Shown here: positions 37,551 through 47,393 of the stretch, piece after piece
Layout of the letters: every line of letters begins with the position of its first letter
How positions within the stretch are numbered: the first letter of the stretch is position 1
Notes under the pieces: generated by a model
The model's database searches: none
Told to the model about the DNA's origin: nothing
The model's input: only the letters and a program-made list of their open reading frames with translations
Origin: Bacteroidota bacterium
GTDB lineage: Bacteria > Bacteroidota > Bacteroidia > B-17B0 > Aurantibacillaceae
Assembly (NCBI GenBank): GCA_016708845.1
Contig: JADJFB010000002.1
Span: forward strand, 124,001-188,000
Length of the DNA: 64,000 bases
Direction of reading: 5' to 3'
Position numbers and translations under genes: made by a program

Positions 37551-37814
37551 TTACACAATCCTTTCTAAATAAAACAATAACAAATCATATTGCGACTGAT
37601 ATTCACGTGCGTAACCTGTAGTGCTATATTCTTTAGGATTTTCGTAGCAAAGCCTTTCGAAATTCGTTAATAAATGATTGAAATTATCAGCATTCATGTG
37701 CTTTAAAAACGCCTCTCTGTTTCCTTCTAATAATTTATATATATCTAAAGCAGATTTATGAATAGAGGTGTTTTTATAGTTTTTGATTTCAAGAATCACA
37801 TCGTTAATAAGCAT
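37551..37814 (-). CDS. hypothetical protein, 87 residues
   Basis: Small soluble helical protein: MLINDVILEIKNYKN, then LDIYKLLEGNREAFLKHM, then FNHLLTNFERLCYEN. I recognise no family. Codon use and amino-acid composition look like a real gene, and the stop abuts the convergent gene at 37550. No promoter box is obvious. Confidence 0.55.
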   Translation of the reverse strand: MLINDVILEIKNYKNTSIHKSALDIYKLLEGNREAFLKHMNADNFNHLLTNFERLCYENPKEYSTTGYAREYQSQYDLLLFYLERIV

Positions 37815-37832
37815 GAGGCAAACATACTAAAA

Positions 37833-37857
37833 TGCTTCGACTCCACTCAGCATGACA
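37833..37857. repeat. dispersed hairpin repeat, TTCGACTC family copy 1
   Basis: TGCTTCGACTCCACTCAGCATGACA. TGCT pairs with AGCA around TCGACTCCACTC. A second copy at 42033-42057 has CCCT pairing with AGGG around an almost identical loop, so the stem has changed in a paired way. Confidence 0.55.
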
Positions 37858-37933
37858 ATAAAATTTGCAAGAAAAACAAAGCTTAGTATATTTAAACAAT
37901 CATATTTATTAATCATTAAAACTAAATTATACA

Positions 37934-38320
37934 ATGAAAACAGTTATTACTTCCGAAAATGCACCATTACCAATTGGTCCCTATAGTCACGCAAACATGG
38001 TTCCAGCATCTGGCAATATGCTGTTTGTATCAGGCCAAGTGGCAAAAGACGCTAAAACTGGTGAACTAATTTTAGGTGACATAAAAAGCGAAACTAAAAA
38101 AGTAATGGAAAATGTATCTGCTATTTTAAAAGATGCTGGGATGGATTTAACCAATGTGGTAAAGACAACCATATTTATGAAAGACATGAATAATTTTGGA
38201 GCAATGAATGAAGTATATGGTTCATTTTTTACTGGTAATTTCCCAGCGCGCGAAACCGTTCAAGTATCTCGATTGCCATTAGACGTTAATGTGGAGATTT
38301 CGGTGATTGCTGTTAAATAG
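37934..38320 (+). CDS. ridA: RidA family reactive intermediate deaminase
   Basis: A 128-residue YjgF/Rid protein. Family landmarks: PIGPYSHA near the N-terminus, LFVSGQVA, KTTIFMKDMNNF, and FPARETVQVSRLPLDVNVEIS, where the invariant Arg of the active site is located. RidA hydrolyses enamine/imine intermediates released by PLP enzymes and protects metabolism; works as a trimer in the cytoplasm. Length is standard. Flanked by dispersed repeats on both sides (37833 and 38344). Confidence 0.92.
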   Translation: MKTVITSENAPLPIGPYSHANMVPASGNMLFVSGQVAKDAKTGELILGDIKSETKKVMENVSAILKDAGMDLTNVVKTTIFMKDMNNFGAMNEVYGSFFTGNFPARETVQVSRLPLDVNVEISVIAVK

Positions 38321-38343
38321 TCTTTTCTCTTACTAAAAAATTG

Positions 38344-38493
38344 AACCACGTAGAAACATAGGATATCAAATGATGGAAAGGCTAGGATAGAAAACAAGTT
38401 TTTCTCACATAGCAAATACTATGTTTATCAAGCGAAGCTTGAACTATCCTAATACTCTCATATATGTTCTTAAAACTATGTGCCTATGTGGTT
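38344..38493. repeat. 150-bp nested inverted repeat, CCACGTAG/CTATGTGG family
   Basis: Outer arms AACCACGTAGAAACATAG (38344-38361) and CTATGTGCCTATGTGGTT (38476-38493) pair imperfectly; inner arms AGGATAG and CTATCCT pair, and AAGCGAAGCTTG forms a small palindrome. The 340-bp gap between RidA and the next gene holds only this; bases 38494-38660 show nothing else. Confidence 0.55.
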
Positions 38494-38660
38494 AAATTCA
38501 GTCTTGCATTTTAACATATCTATCCATTTTGCCATATTAAAAATTTTACTAAATTTGGTATAACTAAACTAAGCAACATGAAATAACCATGTTTACTGAA
38601 ATACAAAAAAGTAATCTAAACTGGTTATACCATGAGACAACTAAAAAATAATTTATCCTC

Positions 38661-39314
38661 ATGAAAAAAATTTACACTCTTGTTCTATTAGCTACTATTA
38701 ATTTTTCGGCAAACGCTCAGGCCTACCGCAAAGGTTCCTTATCTATTAGTATTTCCGAAGGACATACTTTAGCCAATTATAGAACTAACGATATTAGTTC
38801 TGGGAAAGAAGTGCTTGTTAACGAAGATGTGATTATTGGCGTGCGCGACCCATTAGTGATTGAATATGGAATTTCGAACCGTTGGAGTGTTGCATTAAGT
38901 TCAGGTAACGATATTTTCACCGTTAATCCTTCTAAATATTACGGTTTTTCTACAAGCGATAATCAGGTAAAAATTTCAACCTCTGAATTAAACGCCGAGT
39001 GCAGCTACCATGTATTTGTGAATAAGCGTTTAGATTTATCGGTGTTTGTGTCACACGGTATCTTTTCAATTAAAATGAAAGGGAACGATAATGATAATTA
39101 CTATAATCATACATCAAACGGTACGATTGTAAGATATGGAACACGCGTTCATTATTACTTTTGGAAACGCCTAGGTGCTGTGGGAATGATTAGTTCTTAT
39201 TTAGCAAATAGCTCTCCTAAAGACGTAAAAGATAATAATGTAGCAAAAAAATATTCCACAAACATTAATGGCATTGCCATTGAAGGTGGTTTAGTTTTTA
39301 AGATTTTGAAGTAG
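38661..39314 (+). CDS. outer-membrane beta-barrel-like protein of unknown function
   Basis: Signal peptide LVLLATINFSANAQ, then 195 residues of alternating strands rich in aromatic and small residues (GSLSISISEGHTLANYR, YGISNRWSVALSSGND, HVFVNKRLDLSVFVSHG), ending IEGGLVFKILK, a plausible C-terminal barrel strand. Fits an 8-stranded outer-membrane protein. No specific family recognised. Convergent with the M3 peptidase gene, 3 bp between stops. Confidence 0.65.
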   Translation: MKKIYTLVLLATINFSANAQAYRKGSLSISISEGHTLANYRTNDISSGKEVLVNEDVIIGVRDPLVIEYGISNRWSVALSSGNDIFTVNPSKYYGFSTSDNQVKISTSELNAECSYHVFVNKRLDLSVFVSHGIFSIKMKGNDNDNYYNHTSNGTIVRYGTRVHYYFWKRLGAVGMISSYLANSSPKDVKDNNVAKKYSTNINGIAIEGGLVFKILK

Positions 39315-39317
39315 TTT

Positions 39318-41365
39318 CTAAACACTTTCCTTAATCAATCCCGATCTTCTTAATAAAGCTTTAGGGTCAGCCTCTCTGCCTCTAAATCTCTTATATAAAA
39401 TTGATGGATGTTCGCTACCACCAGCAGATAGTACGTTTTTATAAAAGGCAGTAGCAACTTCTTGATTAAAAATTCCTTTTTCTTTAAAGGCTTCAAAAGC
39501 ATCAGCATCAATGACTTCAGCCCATTTGTAAGAATAGTAACCTGAAGAATATCCTCCTGGAAATATGTGTGAAAATGAACAAGAAGTACATGTTTCAGGA
39601 ACCGAAGGCATCAAATCTGTTTTAGCTGTTACACTTATTTCAAAGTCTTTTACGCTTGTAATATCTTTTGGATTTTGGCTATGCCAAGCCATATCCAAGG
39701 TTGCTAAACCAATTTGACGAATGGTTGCTAAGCCACTTTGGAAGTTTGATGAGTCTACAATTTTTTGAATAAAATCAGATGGGATAGCTTCTCCTGTTTG
39801 GTAATGCTTTGCAAATAAATCCAAGCACTCTTTTTCGTAACACCAGTTTTCTAAAATTTGAGAAGGTAATTCCACAAAATCCCAATACACGCTGGTTCCT
39901 GTCAAACTTCCATATTGTCCATTCGCACACATGCCATGTAGCGCATGTCCAAATTCATGAAACAAAGTAGTCACTTCATCAAAACTTAATAAAGAAGGTT
40001 TACTTTCTGTTGGCTTGGTAAAATTACAAACGATAGACACATGTGGCCTAACGTTTTCCCCATTTTCTATTTTCTGATTCACAAACGACGTCATCCAAGC
40101 CCCTTGGCGTTTGCCAGCACGAGGAAAGAAATCGGCGTAAAACACCGCTAAAAATTCCCCTTGTGCATTTTTTACTTCATAAGTAGTAACGTCTTTATGA
40201 TATAAAGGAATATCATTACGTTGAATAAAAGTAAATCCATATAAACGTTTGGCAGTTTCAAAAACACCTTCAATCACGTTTTCTAATTTAAAATACGGAC
40301 GTAACAACTCATCATCAATGGCAAATTTCTCTTTCTTTAGTTTCTCGGCGTAATAAGGAATATCCCATTTCTTCAAATCTTCAGGACCATTATTTGCTTT
40401 GATGTATGCTTTTAATTCTTCTAATTCATCTTTGGCAAAAGACAAAGAATTATCCAACAAATTCTCTAAAAAGAAAATACTTTTGTTGGTGATTCTGCCA
40501 TGCGTTCTTCCAACACAAAATCAGCATGAGATTTATAACCTAATAATACAGCACGTTCGTGACGAAGAATAGCAATTTGTTTTAAGACGTTTTGATTATC
40601 ATGTTCGTTATTTTTAAATGCCTTAGAGCCATAGGCTTTAAACATCTTTTCCTTTAATGTTCTATTTTCAGAGTAGGTCATGAAAGGACCATAGCTAGGG
40701 TAATCCAAAGTAAACACCCAAGCGTTTTCTTTTCCTTTTTCTTTAGCAGTTATTTTAGCTGCTTCAATGGTTCCTTCTGGTAATCCAGCTAAATCAGATG
40801 CGTTAGTAATTACTAATTCAAAAGCATTGCTTTCTGCTAAAACATTTTCGCTATAGGTTAATGAACATTGAGATTTTTCTTTATCAATCGTTCGTAGTTT
40901 TTCTTTTTGCTCCGCATTTAATTTAGAGCCATTACGCACAAAGCTTTTATAGGTTTTATCTAATAAAGTAATTTGTTCTGGAGTAAGAGTTAATGTGTTT
41001 TTAATAGCATACACTGCCTCTACTCGTTTAAACAACGCATCATTTAAAATAATATCGTTAGAGTAATCGCTTAATTTTGGGGAGATAACTTTAGCTAAAG
41101 CTTGCATTTCTTTAGAAGTCTCCGCTAAATTTAAATTTGAAAAAGTGGAACCAACAATTTCCAATAATGGCCCTACTTTCTCTAAAGCTTCAATAGTATT
41201 AGCAAATGTAGGCGTTTCCTTATTAGTTACAATGGAATCAATTTCTGATAAACCTTGTTTAATACCTTCTTCAAAGGCCGGTAAATAATGGTCTACAGTA
41301 ATTTTATCGAAAGGAATAGTATTGAAAGGTGTGTTGAATTTTGATAGGAATGGATTACTGCTCAT
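39318..41365 (-). pseudogene. M3 family oligopeptidase (Dcp/OpdA type), frameshifted
   Basis: Zinc oligopeptidase of about 683 residues. The N-terminal helical half is 41365-40466 (starting NPFLSKFNTPFNTIPF); the catalytic half (40460-39318) has the zinc site FHEFGHALHG and downstream HIFPGGYSSGYYSYKWAEV, which is diagnostic of M3. The break lies at a T5 run near 40467; adding one T gives VFSFLENLLDNSL and a continuous protein. Cytoplasmic degradation of short peptides is the expected role. I judge it a probable sequence error. Confidence 0.87.
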
Positions 41366-41494
41366 AAAAACGTTTTATTAAATTGTATACATACAAGATA
41401 CAAAGTAAATATACAATGGTTTAAGAAATTGAGCTATAAAAAAGTCCGCTTATTTATTCAAAATAAGTTGTCGAATGTGTTCCTAACAAGGAAA

Positions 41495-41944
41495 TTAAAC
41501 AGCCATAGCAGCTTTTGCTACATTTCTATACATAAAAGATGTATAAATATGTCTACGAGCAAAACGACCTTGTGAATCGGCATTCACCAATTTCACGTAA
41601 GTATTTTCAGGAACTGAAAAATATTCGTACGCACTTCCATCTTGAAAATCGATGCGTAAACGTTTACCAGTAAAGGTTATATCAGCAATGTTTGAATTAG
41701 TGATGGTATTATTATATTCAGGAAGAGTAGCTTCAATAGTTTCAGGAGCAATACTTACTAAAAAGTGATAGGCTTCAATAATTTTTTTACTTTTTTCTTC
41801 CACCTCTAATTTTAATTCTTCGTTATCTTGAATTTTATCAGGATGAAACTCTTTCATAAAATTACGGTAAAGGCTTTTTAATTCAGCTAAAGTAACGGCT
41901 TTATCTACCCCTAATAATTTTCTGTATTCAATCACTTTTCTCAT
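41495..41944 (-). CDS. J-domain protein with C-terminal KTSC domain
   Basis: A 149-residue protein. Residues 1-65 form a J domain with the HPDK motif (KEFHPDK), the site that stimulates DnaK. After a linker, residues 85-149 match the KTSC fold (GKRLRIDFQDGSAYEYFSVP, then GRFARRHI). KTSC domains occur with RNA- or DNA-processing proteins. The fusion suggests a dedicated DnaK co-chaperone, with target unknown. A -7 box TATCTTTG lies at 41977-41970 on the minus strand. Confidence 0.85.
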   Translation of the reverse strand: MRKVIEYRKLLGVDKAVTLAELKSLYRNFMKEFHPDKIQDNEELKLEVEEKSKKIIEAYHFLVSIAPETIEATLPEYNNTITNSNIADITFTGKRLRIDFQDGSAYEYFSVPENTYVKLVNADSQGRFARRHIYTSFMYRNVAKAAMAV

Positions 41945-42032
41945 TGTCTGTTATTCCTTGTATTTTCGGCAAAGATAAGCCAAAATCAGGTACAAAAAAC
42001 ATAAAACATATTGATATTCTTTAAAATTGTTG

Positions 42033-42057
42033 CCCTTCGACTTCGCTCAGGGTGACA
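42033..42057. repeat. dispersed hairpin repeat, TTCGACTC family copy 2
   Basis: CCCTTCGACTTCGCTCAGGG, then TGACA. CCCT pairs with AGGG. Same loop as the copy at 37833-37857 but with a different, still paired, stem. Confidence 0.55.
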
Positions 42058-42128
42058 CTTAACATTTTTTTAATAGACTTCTAAGCCGCATTCTGTAACT
42101 TTATAGCTCATAATTACATTATATCCAC

Positions 42129-42644
42129 ATGAAGTCTATCCTTTTTATAATTACTCTACTTGTAGTTTCATTAAGCTCTTTTACAACATACAAATCTTTT
42201 GTTGTATCCATTAGTTTAATCCAAACAAACGATAGTATTCCAGCAATGAACCAACAAATTATTGCTTTTGTAAAAACAAAAATCAAGAAAAAAGTAGGAA
42301 CTGGCGAATGTTGGGACTTAGCTGCAGAAGCACTTCAGCTCGTAAATGCTAAATGGGACATGAAGTATAAATTTGGAAAAGAAATTGATTTCAAAAAAGA
42401 ACCTATTTACCCTGGTGATATCATTCAGTTTGAAAACGTGATTTTGAATTATGAAAAAGACGGGAAAAAGTTCACCGAAAAAATGTCACATCATACGGCT
42501 ATCATTTTTGAAGTAATTGATAAAACTAATTTTACGATGGCTCATCAAAACAATGGCTATTCAGGCAAAAAAGTGGGGATAAGTCCTATTGATTTAGCGA
42601 CTTTAACCAAAGGTAAGTTTAAGATTTATAGAGCGGAGAGGTGA
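42129..42644 (+). CDS. secreted papain-like (CHAP/NlpC-type) domain protein
   Basis: A 171-residue protein with a signal-like N-terminus (ILFIITLLVVSLSSFT). The body has GTGECWDLAAEAL (candidate catalytic Cys), PGDIIQFENV, SHHTAIIFEV (candidate His) and MAHQNNGYSG (candidate Asn), in the order of CHAP/NlpC cysteine hydrolases. Could cleave cell-wall peptides or act as an amidase; family assignment is by motif order only. It is followed by palindromic repeat DNA. Confidence 0.65.
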   Translation: MKSILFIITLLVVSLSSFTTYKSFVVSISLIQTNDSIPAMNQQIIAFVKTKIKKKVGTGECWDLAAEALQLVNAKWDMKYKFGKEIDFKKEPIYPGDIIQFENVILNYEKDGKKFTEKMSHHTAIIFEVIDKTNFTMAHQNNGYSGKKVGISPIDLATLTKGKFKIYRAER

Positions 42645-42650
42645 TTTATC

Positions 42651-42730
42651 TCTTGATACTTTTGCAAAAGTATCCAAAAGCGATTTTCTTTTTCTTTTTG
42701 CTTGAACAAAAAGAAACAAAAATTCAAGAC
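42651..42730. repeat. palindromic intergenic element after the CHAP-like gene
   Basis: GATACTTTTGCAAAAGTATC (42655-42674) is a perfect 20-nt palindrome. CTTTTTG, loop CTTGAA, CAAAAAG follows (from about 42694). This pair is a familiar dispersed motif in the phylum. A 63-codon frame through it is not a gene. The rest up to 42879 holds no feature I can support. Confidence 0.55.
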
Positions 42731-42878
42731 AATTCGCCAACCTCCATTTACCCCGCAAAAGCTTCCCTGAATGGCGGTTCGCACCGAATTGCCAAAGTCA
42801 GCCGCACTATTACCAATGTATGCAGAGACTAATACTAAGTGTAAGGTCTTTTACTTTTGCCGAATTGAAAAGAAAAAT

Positions 42879-45800
42879 CTAACTATTATTCCTCGCTACA
42901 TAAATAATATTAGATGTCAGTTTAGTTGTATCTAATACTTCTAACGTTAAATGAGGATGCTTAGCAATGGTATCTTTTATTAAGGTTCCGCTCACAAAGT
43001 GTAAGCCATCAGTTTTAGTTTTGTTAAAGCCAAACACTTTAGTACTCATAAACTCTGTATACCAGGTTCCTTTTTAACGATTGGCAATATCTTTATCTGC
43101 GTCACGAATCACCAAAACGCCTCCTTTATTTAATTTAGAAACACAATTTTCAATCACTTGAATTTGTTGATCTTCTTTTAAATAATGTAATACGTCGCTA
43201 ATAATAAATCCGTCTGCTTGAGGAAAATCAAATACCGTTACATCACCCACAGCAAAAGAAAGCTTATCTGATTTGTCTATACAACCATCAGCCACGGCAA
43301 TTTTTTTCATCATCATAATCAACACCCAAAATTTCATGGTTACGACCTTTATACATTAACATATAAGGCAAAAACCATAACCACAGCCTACATCCACAAT
43401 TTTTCCAGTTTTAGGCATTAAGCTTTCAAACAATTGATAATTATTTTCTAAGCCAGTTTTAATACGGCAATACCATTCTAACACAGGTCCTTTAAAAATA
43501 TAATTGCGAATTAAACGAGAACGGAAGTAGCCAACGGTTTCTTTTTCTTGTTTTAATAAGTCGTATTCTTTGCGCATTAATTTGCAAATAGCTTTAGTAC
43601 GTTCCTGATAAGTCGCTCCAAAAGAAGTATCCGTCGGTTTAATGCGTTCTAATAATTTTACAGTTAAAGAACCATCTTTAAAATGAAAATCACCTTTAGT
43701 TACCGTATCCCCTGCTCCATGTAATAATAAAGGAACAATATCCAATTGCATTTGTTCGGCTAATAAAAAGGCTCCTTTATGGAAACGCAAAATATCTCCA
43801 TTTACACTACGAGTGCCTTCCGGAAAAATTAAAATAGAGTAACCTTGTTTTACTAATTCGGTTAACGACGGAATACATTTTTCGTAACCATCCGAAGCAC
43901 GGTAATAATCAGCTTTCTTTACAATCCACCCGTAGAAAGGAGAATTGTAAACCCAATCGTTTGTAAAGACAACAATTTTAGGATATAGCTGTAACGTTAG
44001 CGCTAAATCAATATGCGATTGATGATTGGAAATAATGATTGCTGGTTTTTCAAACGTTTCGTTGTGTGGATTCACAATTGTTTTTTTGACATTGAAAAAG
44101 CAAGCCAAAATAAAACGGAACGTGTACATGATGATATAATGAAATATCAATTTACGAGTGGCTGTTTTGGCTGGGAAGATTGTAAATAGTAAAGCACCAC
44201 AAATTGTAATCAACAATGACCCAACAACAAAACCAAAAAAGCCAACAACCGTAATTAAAATGTATTTAGCAGTAAATGGCAACAAACCTTTATTTCTTCG
44301 ATTTAAAACCAACCAATTAAATAATAATGACTATACGATAAAAGAAATAAAAACAACACACAACATACCAATTAACGTAATCAAAGCAATAGATTGCAAA
44401 GCAAAATGTTTAGCAAACACCATCACCCCTATTCCAATAATAGTAACTAAAGCTGATAAGAGAATAGATGATTTAAAAGAGTTCAATGTTTTTTTACCAA
44501 ACTTATATTCGTTAAGTAAGCCATCCATGATAAAAATACTGTAATCGTCTCCCAAACCAAAAATAAAAGTAGAGATGATGATATTGATGATATTGAATTT
44601 AATACCGAATATGCCCATGATTCCTAAAATCCACAACCAACTAATTAGCATGGGTAAGAAGTTAATCACTGCTAATTCAATACGTCCGTGATTTAACAAC
44701 ATAAAGCCAAATACCAAAATAGAAGTAATCATTAAAATGGTATTGAAATCAGAACTGATCACTTCAACAAACTTTGAAGTCAGATTTTGTTTATCAAATA
44801 CCACAATGTTTGGATTGGATTCAAAGGCTTTATAAATCAATTCTCTATTCTCAGCATCCACTTTTACATGGTTAATAATAGACGGCTTACCATTTACTTT
44901 CCCAATCCATTCTTTAAACAAATATTTATTCAACGAATCCGAATCGGCCTGAGATAATTTAGAAACAGGATTCTCTAATAAATTGTAAAACGATTGAAAA
45001 GCAGTTTCTTTAAACTTAAAATTCAATCCTGTAGCAATTAATTGTTGTTTTAAACTATCTTTTTTAGCTTGGCTAAAGAATGTGTTCCAACGGTTAATAC
45101 GCACTTCTTGTTCTTTGTCAGACATAAACAAGGCACTTACCGAAGAGTATTTTTTAATAAGACCTTGTTGCTTTAATGCTTCTAACTTTTCTGAAACAAC
45201 CGTATTATTATCTAAAGCTTCATTTAATGTGTTTCCGTTACTAAATACGTATACAGAACGCGCGGCAAAATTATTCACTTCATCTAAGTGTTTTTCGGCA
45301 TCACGAGTTTCTTTGGTCATGAAACTCATTTTGTTCATGTCGCTTTCAAACTGAACATCACCTGCAAAAAACGTAAATACAATGGTTAAGATGAAAGCAG
45401 AAATTACAATTACTTTGTTTTTATCAAATCGATAGGATGTAAATCTATCAATCCATGAATGTGACGCTTCATCCGTCTCAACATGCTCTTTTTCTTTTCT
45501 AAAACTAAATTTTAATAATTGAGGCAAGACAAAAATCGAGAATAACATCGCTCCTATCAACGAAAAGGCAGCAAACAAACCAAAATCATGTAATGCTTCT
45601 GACTTAGCAAATAATAAACTTAAAAAAGCACCAACTGTCGTTGTACATCCAATTAACATCGGCACAGTTAAATCTTGTAAAACTGTTTTTACATCTCGTG
45701 TATGTTTGTAATGCGTAAAAAAATGTAAGGAATAATTAATGGCAATACCCAATACAACTGCCCCTGCTCCTATAGCAATCGCAGAGACAACACCTTTTAA

Positions 45801-46735
45801 CAAAAACAAAAAGCTTAAGGCAAATGCCATCCCAAAACCAACTGGGAATAAAATAAAAATAGTAACTAGGGGATTTTTAAAGTACAAGCCTAATAATAAA
45901 GCAATCACAATGACAGCAACACTGGAAGTGTATAAACTATCTTTACGCAACTGATTAGCATTACCTGCCGATACAACAGCCGCACCAAAATTCTCTATTA
46001 AAACCGTTTCATTACTATATGCTTTACAAGCACTATCCACCACATTGATTAAGTGCGTGTTGCCTTTGGTATCATTAGGTAAATGAGCAGGTGTAATAAA
46101 TAGCAAAACATGCTGATGATCTTTGGTAACAATATGACTATTATAAGTTTCAAATTTTTCATCTAACTGAATGTTTTGTAATTTTTTAAGCGCAATAGGT
46201 GTGAAATTAAGTGGGTCGCGCTGAATATATTTCCCTAAAACAACACCAGAAGGAGAAAGCAAAGTTGCATAATCTCGTTCAATGGTAGCATCAATACTAT
46301 CTTTTAAAATGAGGTTTGAGATTTTCGCGTAATCCTTTTCTTCTAAAAACAATGGCAAATTATGATAAAACACATCATACACTTGCTGCATTCTATCGTC
46401 AGATAAGGTATAAGTAATATCAATATAATCTTCGTTACTTAACTTTTGTTGAATATGGCTATAAACAGAATCTGTTTGAGCAATGAGTTGATCGATGTTC
46501 TCTCCATTTTTTGTAGAAGCATGGACAATTAATTTATCCTTAGATTTTAAATTATCTAAAATAGAATTGATGGATTGCGAATTTTTATCAGAAGGAACAA
46601 AACGAGTGATGTCTTCTTCTAATTTAATTTTTGAAGCAAAAAATCCTAACGCACCACAAGCAATTAAAATTAATAAGATGAAAAATAACTTTCGTTTTTG
46701 GAAAAAGAATATATAAAATACGAGAAATTAAACAT
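42879..46735 (-). pseudogene. MMPL transporter/lysophospholipid acyltransferase/SAM methyltransferase fusion, broken by indels and two in-frame stops
   Basis: Reconstructs to about 1,285 residues. The N-terminal MMPL/RND part starts MFNFSYFIYSF and has clustered membrane helices (IAIGAGAVVLGIAINYSLHF, GLGDDYSIFIM). The acyltransferase part has NHQSHID (HX4D) and FPEGTRS. The methyltransferase part has VDVGCGYG and FIISDVLHYL. Breaks: T5 run near 46705, TAG at 44331-44333, T5 near 43355, A7 near 43310, TAA at 43074-43076; both stops sit where a Gln codon (CAG, CAA) would differ by one base. Related fusions occur in Bacteroidota pigment and lipid clusters. The stops cannot be cured by homopolymer repair, so true decay is possible. 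Confidence 0.8.
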
Positions 46736-46845
46736 AGGGTTTAAAGATAATAAAAAAGGGGTTTTAACATTATATTATTTCAAAAAAATACTTATAAATT
46801 GAATAATATAATGATTATATTTACCTAAGAAGAATAAAAAAAATC

Positions 46846-47388
46846 ATGCAAAAAATAATATTAGTTTTAGTCATTATTTTATCCAAATTTTCAATTGCAC
46901 AAGCATATCTTTGTAAAGATGGTTACACGGCATTTACTTCTGAAGCGCCTTTGGAATTAATTAAAGCACAAACCAATAAAACTTCTGGTGGAATTGATGC
47001 TACAACTAAAAGTGTGGCGTTTTCAATTGTGATTGAATCTTTTAATGGATTTAATGGCGGACTACAAAAAGAACATTTCCTTGAGAATTACATGGAATCA
47101 GATAAATATAAAGTTGCAACATTTAAAGGAAAAATTATTGAAGATATTGATTTTAAAAAAAATGGTGTATATACCGTTAGGGCAAAGGGAACATTTAATA
47201 TACATGGTGTTGAAAAAGAGAAAATCATTAAAACTAAAATCACTATAAAAGATAAAGAATTGCTGATAGAAACCTCTTTTGAAGTTCCTTTAGAAGATCA
47301 TAATATCAAAATCCCAAAAGTAGTAAATCAAAAAATAGCATCAATTATTAAAGTTGATGTGAAGGTAAATTTAAAATCTAAAGCATAA
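46846..47388 (+). CDS. YceI-like lipid-binding family protein
   Basis: A 180-residue exported protein with signal peptide IILVLVIILSKFSIAQA. The fold pattern agrees with the YceI lipocalin-like family: AFSIVIESFNGFNGG, HFLENYMESDKYKVATFKG and GTFNIHGVEKEK are family landmarks. YceI proteins bind isoprenoid-type lipids in a hydrophobic pocket. It ends 5 bp before the sensor-phosphatase gene. A second YceI is at 56156; this copy is more divergent. Confidence 0.75.
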   Translation: MQKIILVLVIILSKFSIAQAYLCKDGYTAFTSEAPLELIKAQTNKTSGGIDATTKSVAFSIVIESFNGFNGGLQKEHFLENYMESDKYKVATFKGKIIEDIDFKKNGVYTVRAKGTFNIHGVEKEKIIKTKITIKDKELLIETSFEVPLEDHNIKIPKVVNQKIASIIKVDVKVNLKSKA

Positions 47389-47393
47389 TTACA

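Noticed and set aside
42641..42832. 63-codon ORF after the CHAP-like gene
   Set aside because: Overlaps palindromic repeat DNA and shows no family or start signal.
44331..44333. Stop-codon readthrough or recoding (TAG as an amino acid) in the MMPL fusion
   Set aside because: TAG and TAA are used as normal stops by other genes in the window, and there is no pyrrolysine machinery; a point difference is likelier.
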